Assembly (NCBI RefSeq): GCF_902726655.1
Contig: NZ_CACVAN010000002.1
Location: 1-10,793 of the forward strand
Direction of reading: 5' to 3'
DNA from: Virgibacillus ihumii
GTDB lineage: Bacteria; Bacillota; Bacilli; Bacillales; Amphibacillaceae
DNA length: 10,793 nucleotides
The notes beneath the pieces were generated by a model. The model was not told the origin of the DNA. It worked only from the letters and a program-made list of their open reading frames with translations, and made no database searches. This document shows positions 5,852 through 10,793 of the stretch, one piece after another (the stretch's first letter is position 1; each line of letters begins with the position of its first letter). Both the position numbers and the translations under genes were made by a program.

Positions 5852-6244
5852 TTGCTAAAAAAACGTTTGACATTAATATTTTTATCTGGGTTGTCTATGT
5901 CGGTATTTTATTTATTGATGGAATCCTTTCCATTTAGCCTTTCGTTTGAAGCAATATACATTGTTTTCTTTTTTGGATTAGTGTTTGGTGGATCGTATAG
6001 TTTATTCGCTTTACCAATCCAAATATTGTTAAATAAATATCTTGATGCTCGTAAGTTCAATATTACATATTTTGTAGCATATCTATTAGGATCTTTAATT
6101 GTATATTTAGTAATTTACGGGGTCTTTAATAATTACGAATCTTTTTATGCAAACTTGGAATTTTATTTGTATGTATTTGTTTCAGCATTGTTTTTTTGGA
6201 CATGGGATTCAATAATTATGTGCAGGGACTCAATTTCGGCATGA
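5852..6244 (+). CDS. Four-helix integral membrane protein, function unknown
   Basis: Encodes 130 residues, highly hydrophobic, with four predicted helices (about 5-24, 33-57, 70-91 and 102-125). MLKKR at the N-terminus and the basic stretch NKYLDARKF between helices 2 and 3 suggest a cytoplasmic N-terminus and loop. There is no cleavable signal or recognisable domain. The start is TTG 5852, set by AAGGGGA (5838-5844) with 7 nt spacing. Only copy R10 separates it from the preceding gene, so the two should share a transcript. It ends at TGA 6244, 31 nt before copy R11. Confidence 0.75.
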   Translation: MLKKRLTLIFLSGLSMSVFYLLMESFPFSLSFEAIYIVFFFGLVFGGSYSLFALPIQILLNKYLDARKFNITYFVAYLLGSLIVYLVIYGVFNNYESFYANLEFYLYVFVSALFFWTWDSIIMCRDSISA

Positions 6245-6275
6245 GGATATTGTTGAATGAAATTGCCACAATACG

Positions 6276-6297
6276 AACGGGCGCAGTTGGGGAATAA
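6276..6297 (+). repeat. Array element copy R11
   Basis: GGGCGC at 6279-6284, 8 nt AGTTGGGG, AATAA at 6293-6297. It lies in the 242-nt gap before the YfkM-like gene. Confidence 0.85.
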
Positions 6298-6397
6298 AGA
6301 CCAGCTCCCAAATGCCATTGTAGTGCACGTTTATGTAACACGATAAGGTAGAAGGGAACAAGTGCCTGTCAGTTAGAGCATCGTTATTTGGTTCGTG

Positions 6398-6403
6398 TAT
6401 AAT
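6398..6403 (+). promoter_or_regulatory. Possible -10 box upstream of the yfkM-like gene
   Basis: A perfect TATAAT preceded by TCGTG lies 84 nt before the ATG. No convincing -35 is seen at 16-18 nt. I also looked for a SigB promoter, since B. subtilis yfkM is a general stress gene; GCTTAA (6422) with GGGCAG (6437) has a spacing too short for that class. Confidence 0.35.
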
Positions 6404-6486
6404 ACGGTTCATGAGCATACTGCTTAATAAAGTTATGGGCAGTCTGCTAGAATATATTCGAGAATGATAAAGGGAGGAAGTGCTAT

Positions 6487-6999
6487 ATGAGTCGACACAT
6501 TGCAGTCCTTGTAACAGACATGGTAGAAGAAATTGAATTAACTGATCCTGTGAAAGCTTACAAAGAAGCTGGGCATACGGTAGATATTATCAGTAATGAA
6601 GCAAAAAAAACCATCAATGGCAAAAATGGGGACGAAATACAAGCAGATAGAGGCATAGATGAAGTAAATGCAAACGATTATGATGCATTACTCGTACCTG
6701 GCGGGTTTTCTCCTGACTTACTACGTATTAATCCGAAGAATAGTGAGTTTGCGAAAACATTTTTCCAAGATAATAAACCCATATTTTCAATTTGCCATGG
6801 TCCACAGTTTCTCGTTAATACAGACCAACTAAAAGGTAGAGAGCTAACAAGCTTTGTTTCCGTAAGAAAAGACTTGGAAAATGCAGGAGCAACTGTAAAA
6901 GATGAAGAAGTAATCGTAGATGGAAACCTTGTAACAAGCAGAACACCTGATGATCTTCCTGCATTCAATCGCGAATCTCTAAAGCTTTTAGAAAAATAA
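6487..6999 (+). CDS. yfkM: DJ-1/PfpI family protein, YfkM (general stress protein 18)-like
   Basis: Encodes 170 residues, the standard length of the short DJ-1/PfpI class. The nucleophile elbow is SICHGPQ with Cys103 followed by His104. The conserved acidic position lies in the early loop MVEEIEL (Glu14-Glu17). PGGFSPDLLR (71-80) is the family's glycine-rich strand-turn. The end TSRTPDDLPAFNRESLKLL is very close to what I recall of B. subtilis YfkM. Members act as cysteine-dependent deglycases, glyoxalases or peptidases on damaged proteins or aldehydes in the cytoplasm; the substrate here is not deducible. AAGGGAGG (6470-6477) lies 9 nt before ATG 6487. A strong terminator follows, so it is the end of its transcript. 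Confidence 0.9.
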   Translation: MSRHIAVLVTDMVEEIELTDPVKAYKEAGHTVDIISNEAKKTINGKNGDEIQADRGIDEVNANDYDALLVPGGFSPDLLRINPKNSEFAKTFFQDNKPIFSICHGPQFLVNTDQLKGRELTSFVSVRKDLENAGATVKDEEVIVDGNLVTSRTPDDLPAFNRESLKLLEK

Positions 7000-7013
7000 T
7001 TCGTCGATCGTAT

Positions 7014-7056
7014 AGGGGGGCTGTTAATCATGCAGCCTCTCTTTATTTTTTATTTG
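7014..7056 (+). terminator. Rho-independent terminator after the yfkM-like gene
   Basis: The arms 7014-7023 (AGGGGGGCTG) and 7033-7042 (CAGCCTCTCT) pair over 10 positions, two of them G-T, around a 9-nt loop. TTTATTTTTTATTT follows. It starts 14 nt after the stop codon. Confidence 0.85.
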
Positions 7057-7100
7057 ATAATAGATAAAGCGCTCATGCCCATCTGCCATGATCTTCCTCA

Positions 7101-7122
7101 AACGGGCGCTTTTCTTGAATAA
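7101..7122 (+). repeat. Array element copy R12a
   Basis: AAC, GGGCGC at 7104-7109, 8 nt TTTTCTTG, AATAA at 7118-7122. It is the closest copy to the overall consensus and lies 45 nt after the terminator. Confidence 0.9.
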
Positions 7123-7140
7123 GGCGCTCTTTCTTAATTG
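7123..7140 (+). repeat. Array element copy R12b, abutting R12a
   Basis: GGCGC at 7123-7127, 8 nt TCTTTCTT, AATTG at 7136-7140. It starts on the base after the AATAA of R12a, giving a head-to-tail pair. It is the last copy in the window. The following 7141-7329 holds no gene I can support. Confidence 0.65.
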
Positions 7141-7340
7141 GACCATAGGTATGGGAATTAGTTCTCGGCAAATTCCTTATTCCACCTTTTCGAGGGGTTG
7201 TGCAAAAATACCCTTATTGCGACAAGCGTATTATGTGGTTAGCCGGTTTTTTTCTGGTTGCCCTATTTTTTTAGGTACTATATTTGTAGTGAACAACATA
7301 AACATTCTATGGCAGAAAATTATTTCTATAGGAGGTTTCC

Positions 7341-8321
7341 ATGGATCAAAAGGATCAAAGTCGTCAATTAGACCAAATAAAGCAAATGCAACAAATGTTT
7401 AAAGAGAACATGAAAACTCAACCTTATCCAATGTACCCTAACTATGGGAAAATCACACGTTACGAAGAAATTCCGATCAGTGTTCCGGAACAACGACAAC
7501 TCCAGCACCCGGGTGTCGAGGAACTTATGGTACCCCTCCCAATTATCGAAAACCCGAACTACAAAGGGAGCGAGAAATTATGTGGAAAGGTTGCACTCAT
7601 TACAGGCGGTGACAGTGGTATTGGTGCAGCAGCAGCGATTGCGTTCGCTAAAGAAGGCGCAGATGTTGCTATTTCATACTTAGATGAACATGAGGATGCA
7701 AATAGAACAAAAACGAGGATTGAACAACTCGGACAACGTTGTTTTCTAATGCCTGGTGACTTGCGAGACAAACAACAGTGTATCTCTATTGTAGAACAAA
7801 CAGTAAATACGTTTGGACGTCTCGATATTCTTTGTAACCACGTTGGTATCCAATTTCAACAACTAAGCCTGCTTGACATTACAGATGAGCAATTCGATGA
7901 TACCTTCAAGGTTAATATATACTCTCATTTTTACACAACAAGAGCAGCGCTTCCTCATTTAAAACCAGGCAGCTCAATCATTGGCACAACTTCAGTGGTG
8001 ACGTATGTAGGTGAGCAGCAAATGATTGATTATACGGCCACAAAAGGCGCAATAGTTGGCTGGACACGTGCCTTGGCCAAAAATGTCGTGAAACAAGGGA
8101 TCCGAGTCAATGCCGTCGCTCCCGGCCGAATTTGGACTCCACTTATTCCAGCAAGTTTCTCGTCAGACCAAGTCGCTGTATATGGAGCATTTAATCCAAT
8201 GGAACGAGTTGCCCATCCATTTGAACTCGCACCAACCTTTGTCTATCTTGCTTCTGATGATTCTCGTTTTGTTACTGGTCAAGTTCTTCATGTTGATGGG
8301 GGAGAATCCACACATTCCTAA
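7341..8321 (+). CDS. SDR family oxidoreductase (YdaD/YhxC/YhdF type, long N-terminus)
   Basis: Encodes 326 residues, with the extended N-terminus (about 1-80, [27 protein letters not shown]) that marks the Bacillus general-stress SDR group. The Rossmann fold begins at GKVALITGG, with TGGDSGIG at 88-95 as the NAD(P) loop. GDLRD (139-143) is the adenine pocket. The usual NNAG is CNHVG here (165-169). Catalytic residues are most likely Ser218, Tyr231 and Lys235 (YTATK), with Asn192 completing the tetrad. [16 protein letters not shown] (255-270) and [11 protein letters not shown] close the fold. It is a cytoplasmic NAD(P)-dependent dehydrogenase or reductase of unknown substrate. AGGAGG (7330-7335) lies 5 nt before ATG 7341. 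A small gene follows 18 nt after the stop. Confidence 0.92.
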   Translation: MDQKDQSRQLDQIKQMQQMFKENMKTQPYPMYPNYGKITRYEEIPISVPEQRQLQHPGVEELMVPLPIIENPNYKGSEKLCGKVALITGGDSGIGAAAAIAFAKEGADVAISYLDEHEDANRTKTRIEQLGQRCFLMPGDLRDKQQCISIVEQTVNTFGRLDILCNHVGIQFQQLSLLDITDEQFDDTFKVNIYSHFYTTRAALPHLKPGSSIIGTTSVVTYVGEQQMIDYTATKGAIVGWTRALAKNVVKQGIRVNAVAPGRIWTPLIPASFSSDQVAVYGAFNPMERVAHPFELAPTFVYLASDDSRFVTGQVLHVDGGESTHS

Positions 8322-8339
8322 TGGAAAGGGGTTACCATT

Positions 8340-8504
8340 TTGAGGTATGAATTTAATCCACAAGTAAAGCTATTGCTAGTAAACCATTCAAATGAAAAAG
8401 TTAAGATGGTCTATATGGAGGATTCCTGGCCCATGCCAAAAATAGGACTGAGACCACCATACTATTGCTACCCAAGTTACGAGCTGAATTATCCAATAAT
8501 CTAA
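8340..8504 (+). CDS. Small hypothetical protein (54 aa), TTG start
   Basis: A short frame starting at TTG 8340 is supported by AAAGGGG (8325-8331) with 8 nt spacing. It encodes RYEFNPQVKLLLVNHSNEK, then VKMVYMEDSWPMPKIGLRPP and a Tyr-rich end YYCYPSYELNYPII. The strand-like, aromatic composition is protein-like and there is no membrane segment. It begins 18 nt after the SDR stop and ends 12 nt before the shared terminator, so it would be co-transcribed with the SDR. I do not recognise it. Confidence 0.5.
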   Translation: MRYEFNPQVKLLLVNHSNEKVKMVYMEDSWPMPKIGLRPPYYCYPSYELNYPII

Positions 8505-8516
8505 CATTTTATAAAA

Positions 8517-8558
8517 AAGCCTGCAGTAATGATTATGGAAAACCATTACTGCAGGCTT
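8517..8558. terminator. Bidirectional terminator between convergent genes
   Basis: A perfect 15-bp stem (8517-8531 with 8544-8558) encloses a 12-nt loop. On the − strand it is followed by TTTTTT (complement of 8511-8518), a strong intrinsic terminator for the dehydrogenase gene, whose stop lies about 30 nt away. On the + strand the tail is CTTCTTCT, weaker but probably serving the SDR unit. Confidence 0.85.
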
Positions 8559-8588
8559 CTTCTATCCTATTACAGGATTAACCCTCTT

Positions 8589-9722
8589 TTACGGCTTTAA
8601 AATGACCTTGACGCAATTATCCTGATGATCATTAAAGATGCTATACCCTTCACTTGCATTCTCAAGAGGGATTTTGTGTGTAATAATTTCTTTGGGATCA
8701 AACTCTTTATTCATAATCTTTTCAAACAATTTAGACATGAAGTGAATAACTGGGGCCTGCCCCATCTTAAGCATAATATTCCTTATCCAAAAGGCACCTA
8801 ATGGAAACGCATTGTAGTTGCTGCCGTAAACGCCGGTTAGTTGAACCGTTCCAAATTTCCTGACAGCTTTTGTTGAAATTTGAATAGGTCCAAGTGTTCC
8901 GCCTTGCAGCTTTAGTTTTTGTTCCATATATTCCAAAGGTGATTTTTTTCCATCCATGCCCACACAATCAATGACAACGTCTGCCCCGCCATGAGTGATT
9001 TCCTTTAAATACTCGCCCATGTCATCGTTTTTGGTGAAATCAAACACTTCAACATTGTTGATTCGTTTTGCATGGTTTAAACGATAACCAAGGTGGTCAA
9101 TAGCGATTACACGTTTTGCGCCTTCCATCCATGCGAACTTTTGTGCCATCAGTCCAACAGGGCCACAGCCAAGCACAATAACGGTATCGTCCTTTTTCAC
9201 TCCGGCATTTACCACACTCCAGTAGGCAGTGGGAAGAACATCAGATAAAAAGAGAAGGGATTCATCTTCCAGTTCACACGATTCAGGAACAACAAAAGGG
9301 GTGAAATTCCCAAAAGGCACTTTTAAATACTCAGCCTGGCCGCCCGGGTGGTTTCCGTACTTTTCGGAATAACCGAAATACCCTCCTGAATCGTAATGCG
9401 GATTGGAATTGTCACATTGACTTTCCATCTCATGCTGGCAATAAAAGCACTGTCCACATGAAACATTGAAAGGAACAACGACACGGTCCCCTTTTTTTAC
9501 CTTTGTCACTTCAGGGCCGACTTCTTCGACAATCCCCATTGGTTCGTGACCAATGACATATCCTTCAGGTAACGGGATATTCCCTTGATACAAGTGTAAA
9601 TCAGACCCGCAAATGGCTGTTGAAGTTATTCGAACAAGAACGTCATCTTTTTTCTCAAGCTTTGCGTCCGGTACCTCTTTAACAGTTACATTATTCGGTC
9701 CTTGATAGGTTACAGCTTTCAT
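8589..9722 (-). CDS. Zinc-dependent medium-chain alcohol/aldehyde dehydrogenase (AdhB/FDH-like)
   Basis: Encodes 377 residues from ATG 9722 (− strand), 6 nt after GGAGTG (9734-9729); the longer start at 9761 adds 13 residues with no ribosome binding site. Catalytic zinc ligands are Cys38 (CGSDLH), His59 with Glu60 (GHE) and probably Asp161 (LSDVLPTAYW). The structural zinc site is Cys89, Cys92, Cys95 and Cys103. The cofactor loop is GCGPVG (185-190) and Asp209 ends the second strand, favouring NAD. PHYDSGGYFGYSEKYGNHPGGQAEYL (written here as family marker, about 108-132) places it in the glutathione-independent formaldehyde-dehydrogenase-like group that includes B. subtilis AdhB. It would oxidise a small alcohol or formaldehyde-type substrate in the cytoplasm. 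It is a single-gene unit with the terminator at 8517-8558. No clear promoter was found upstream. Confidence 0.92.
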   Translation of the reverse strand: MKAVTYQGPNNVTVKEVPDAKLEKKDDVLVRITSTAICGSDLHLYQGNIPLPEGYVIGHEPMGIVEEVGPEVTKVKKGDRVVVPFNVSCGQCFYCQHEMESQCDNSNPHYDSGGYFGYSEKYGNHPGGQAEYLKVPFGNFTPFVVPESCELEDESLLFLSDVLPTAYWSVVNAGVKKDDTVIVLGCGPVGLMAQKFAWMEGAKRVIAIDHLGYRLNHAKRINNVEVFDFTKNDDMGEYLKEITHGGADVVIDCVGMDGKKSPLEYMEQKLKLQGGTLGPIQISTKAVRKFGTVQLTGVYGSNYNAFPLGAFWIRNIMLKMGQAPVIHFMSKLFEKIMNKEFDPKEIITHKIPLENASEGYSIFNDHQDNCVKVILKP

Positions 9723-9817
9723 TTTCTTCACTCCAATCCAAAATAAATGGCTTTCAATCATTTAGACTGCCCGTCTCAAACGGAATGCATGATTATCTAT
9801 AGTATTTCACTTACTGA

Positions 9818-10117
9818 TTTAAATCATTCGTCCTCATAACTAATAATATTGCAAACTGTAGGTTTATAAAAAAGTTCAATCAAAAATATTCTATAATCGT
9901 TGATTTTACACCACATGGTAATTTTGTTATAAAAAAGATTGATCAAAACGTATTATTAGATAAGGAGTATACAGTAATTTTTATAATAAAGTTTAATCGC
10001 TTCTTATATAAAATCATTGATGATATATCAATGATTGGTTGGCAATCTTCCTTTTTAACGGTGCATCTTTGTTTTAAACAGTGGATCTTTTTTATAAACG
10101 GTGTAACTTTATTTTAA
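9818..10117 (+). other. Startless 99-codon open frame in an otherwise gene-free gap
   Basis: Between TGA 9815-9817 and TAA 10115-10117 one + strand frame has no stop for 99 codons, despite very AT-rich DNA. Its first ATG is only at about 10031, and no TTG or GTG start with a ribosome binding site is seen before it. Part of it reads like protein (KYSIIVDFTPHGNFVIKKID, then NVLLDKEYTVIFIIKFNRF), while the end coincides with the palindrome and the tandem repeat. It may be the C-terminal remnant of a lost gene or chance. The rest of 9723-10207 holds no other gene I can support. Confidence 0.3.
10012..10036. repeat. Palindrome with 10-bp arms
   Basis: AATCATTGAT (10012-10021) and ATCAATGATT (10027-10036) are perfect inverted repeats around GATAT. 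No T-run follows. It could be an operator for a dimeric regulator, or part of a mobile-element end next to the tandem repeat. Confidence 0.7.
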
Positions 10118-10119
10118 AC
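10052..10119. repeat. Tandem repeat with a 20-bp period, about 3.4 copies
   Basis: AACGGTG (10057), AACAGTG (10077), AACGGTG (10097) and a broken AACCCAC (10117) recur exactly every 20 bp. Each of the first three is followed by an ATCTTT or AACTTT block and a T-rich stretch ending in TAAAC. The unit is close to TTTTAAACGGTGNATCTTTT. Confidence 0.75.
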
Positions 10120-10207
10120 CCACACCAGGAGAATAATTTTCCCCTTTCAGAAAAAGATTGGCATACATATTTTCTGTAGGGAATAAACCTTTAAACCTTT
10201 CTAATGA

Positions 10208-10642
10208 TTCCGCGACGGACAGATAGTGGGACTCATTGACGTTGAGTACGAAAAAGAAGAGCGTACGGTTTGTTCAAGAGGAGAAGGGTTAGGCGGGATG
10301 ATTTGGCATATAGCCGTCCATCCTGACTTTTCTCGCCAAGGAATCGGAAAACAGTTATTGGATATTGCTGTAAATAAAGCTAAAGCAATTGGATTAAATC
10401 GTTTGGAAGCTTGGACTAGGGACGATTTTTGGGTTCAAAATTGGTACGAGAAAATGCATTTCAAGAATGTTGATTCCTATTATCATATCTATTTTGAAGG
10501 TGATGAAATGAATCAACAAATCCAGTGTGCAACGCCAAAGCTTTATTTAGTGAATGCCTTTGCACATTATGTCGGGGACGACATAGAGCAATTTAAAAAT
10601 AAGCGTATTCACCAGTGTGTTTGCTTTGAAAAAACCTTTTGA
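10208..10642 (+). pseudogene. GNAT acetyltransferase lacking its N-terminal part
   Basis: The frame is open from after a TGA at 10205-10207 to the stop at 10642, and the first possible start is GTG 10226 (138 residues) with no ribosome binding site. The text FRDGQIVGLIDVEYEKE is the middle of a GNAT fold (strands 2-3). Then come beta-4 MIWHIAVHP, the acetyl-CoA loop RQGIGK (37-42 counted from the GTG), EAWTRDDFWVQNWYEKMHF with the motif B Tyr, and a C-terminal extension ending FAHYVGDDIEQFKNKRIHQCVCFEK, which I recall from a Bacillus GNAT subfamily. In that subfamily about 50-60 residues precede this point. Here they are missing or scrambled. The frame upstream of TGA 10205 (reading LSNDSATDR) may be leftover sequence. 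I infer a 5'-truncated, probably non-functional gene; a short product from GTG 10226 cannot be excluded. Confidence 0.65.
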
Positions 10643-10724
10643 TATTACGCTTTCTTAATCAGTATCTACCGCAATACCAGCCAATAGCTGTCAACAATTA
10701 AAGGTAAAAAAGTTTAAAAAAACA

Positions 10725-10733
10725 TGTTATACT
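10725..10733 (+). promoter_or_regulatory. Possible extended -10 promoter for a gene beyond the window
   Basis: TG-T-TATACT at 10725-10733 matches the extended -10 form used by sigma-A. The region 17 nt upstream is only AT-rich with no clear -35. No start codon with a ribosome binding site follows before the window ends, so the target gene is outside. Nothing else is seen in 10643-10793. Confidence 0.4.
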
Positions 10734-10793
10734 AAAATCGGACATGCCAAATAGCCTTACCGTTGAATTGATAAGGTTTCAAAAGATTGGCAA

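Noticed and set aside
6422..6442. SigB-type promoter (GCTTAA with GGGCAG) for the yfkM-like gene
   Set aside because: The spacing is 9 nt, while the class needs about 12-15, and the second box matches poorly.
6678..7031. A 117-codon reverse-strand frame over the yfkM-like gene
   Set aside because: It is antisense to a well-supported gene and starts inside its terminator hairpin.
122..7140. CRISPR array reading of the repeated motif
   Set aside because: Copies are too short and too variable, and are hundreds of bases apart with genes in between. No cas genes are present.
7088..7402. A 104-codon + strand frame ahead of the SDR gene
   Set aside because: It begins inside copy R12a before the array ends, overlaps the SDR start in another frame, and has no ribosome binding site or protein-like pattern.

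Overview
The window looks like low-GC Firmicutes DNA, most likely Bacillaceae (a Bacillus/Oceanobacillus/Virgibacillus-type genome). It has an AT-rich background, strong AGGAGG-type ribosome binding sites, GTG and TTG starts, and relatives of familiar Bacillus proteins: a YfkM-like DJ-1/PfpI protein, a YdaD/YhxC-type SDR and an AdhB-like zinc dehydrogenase. This placement comes from protein recognition by eye, not from a search.

Positions 1-7140 form an accessory-looking array. Short, functionally unrelated genes all lie on the + strand: an ASCH-domain protein (frameshifted), a DUF5412-like membrane protein (start codon apparently lost), a GNAT acetyltransferase, an S33-like alpha/beta hydrolase, a lipoprotein, a tiny two-helix membrane protein, a decayed remnant, a GIY-YIG protein, another tiny membrane protein, an unknown 107-residue protein, a four-helix membrane protein and the YfkM-like protein. 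Almost every gap between them holds one or two copies of a short element that I read as AWY-GGGCGC-N2-TTC-N3-AATAA. The distance from GGGCGC to the AATAA block is always 8 nt. All copies are intergenic and point the same way as the genes. I found none beyond 7140. This repeat-delimited, cassette-like organisation is the main discovery candidate of the window. No recombinase or transposase is present to explain it.

Positions 7341-8558 hold a probable two-gene + strand unit: an SDR oxidoreductase and a 54-residue small protein. It converges on a − strand zinc-dependent medium-chain dehydrogenase (8589-9722). A 15-bp-stem hairpin, probably a bidirectional terminator, separates them. These look like ordinary chromosomal metabolic and stress genes and carry no copy of the element.

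Positions 9723-10207 contain no convincing intact gene. They hold a 100-codon open frame without a start, a 10-bp-arm palindrome and a 20-bp-period tandem repeat. A GNAT acetyltransferase lacking its N-terminal third follows. The window ends with a possible extended -10 promoter for a gene lying outside.

The genes do not form one pathway. The common thread of the left two thirds is the element between them, together with signs of gene decay (frameshift, lost start, remnant), as expected of a region that gains and loses single genes.
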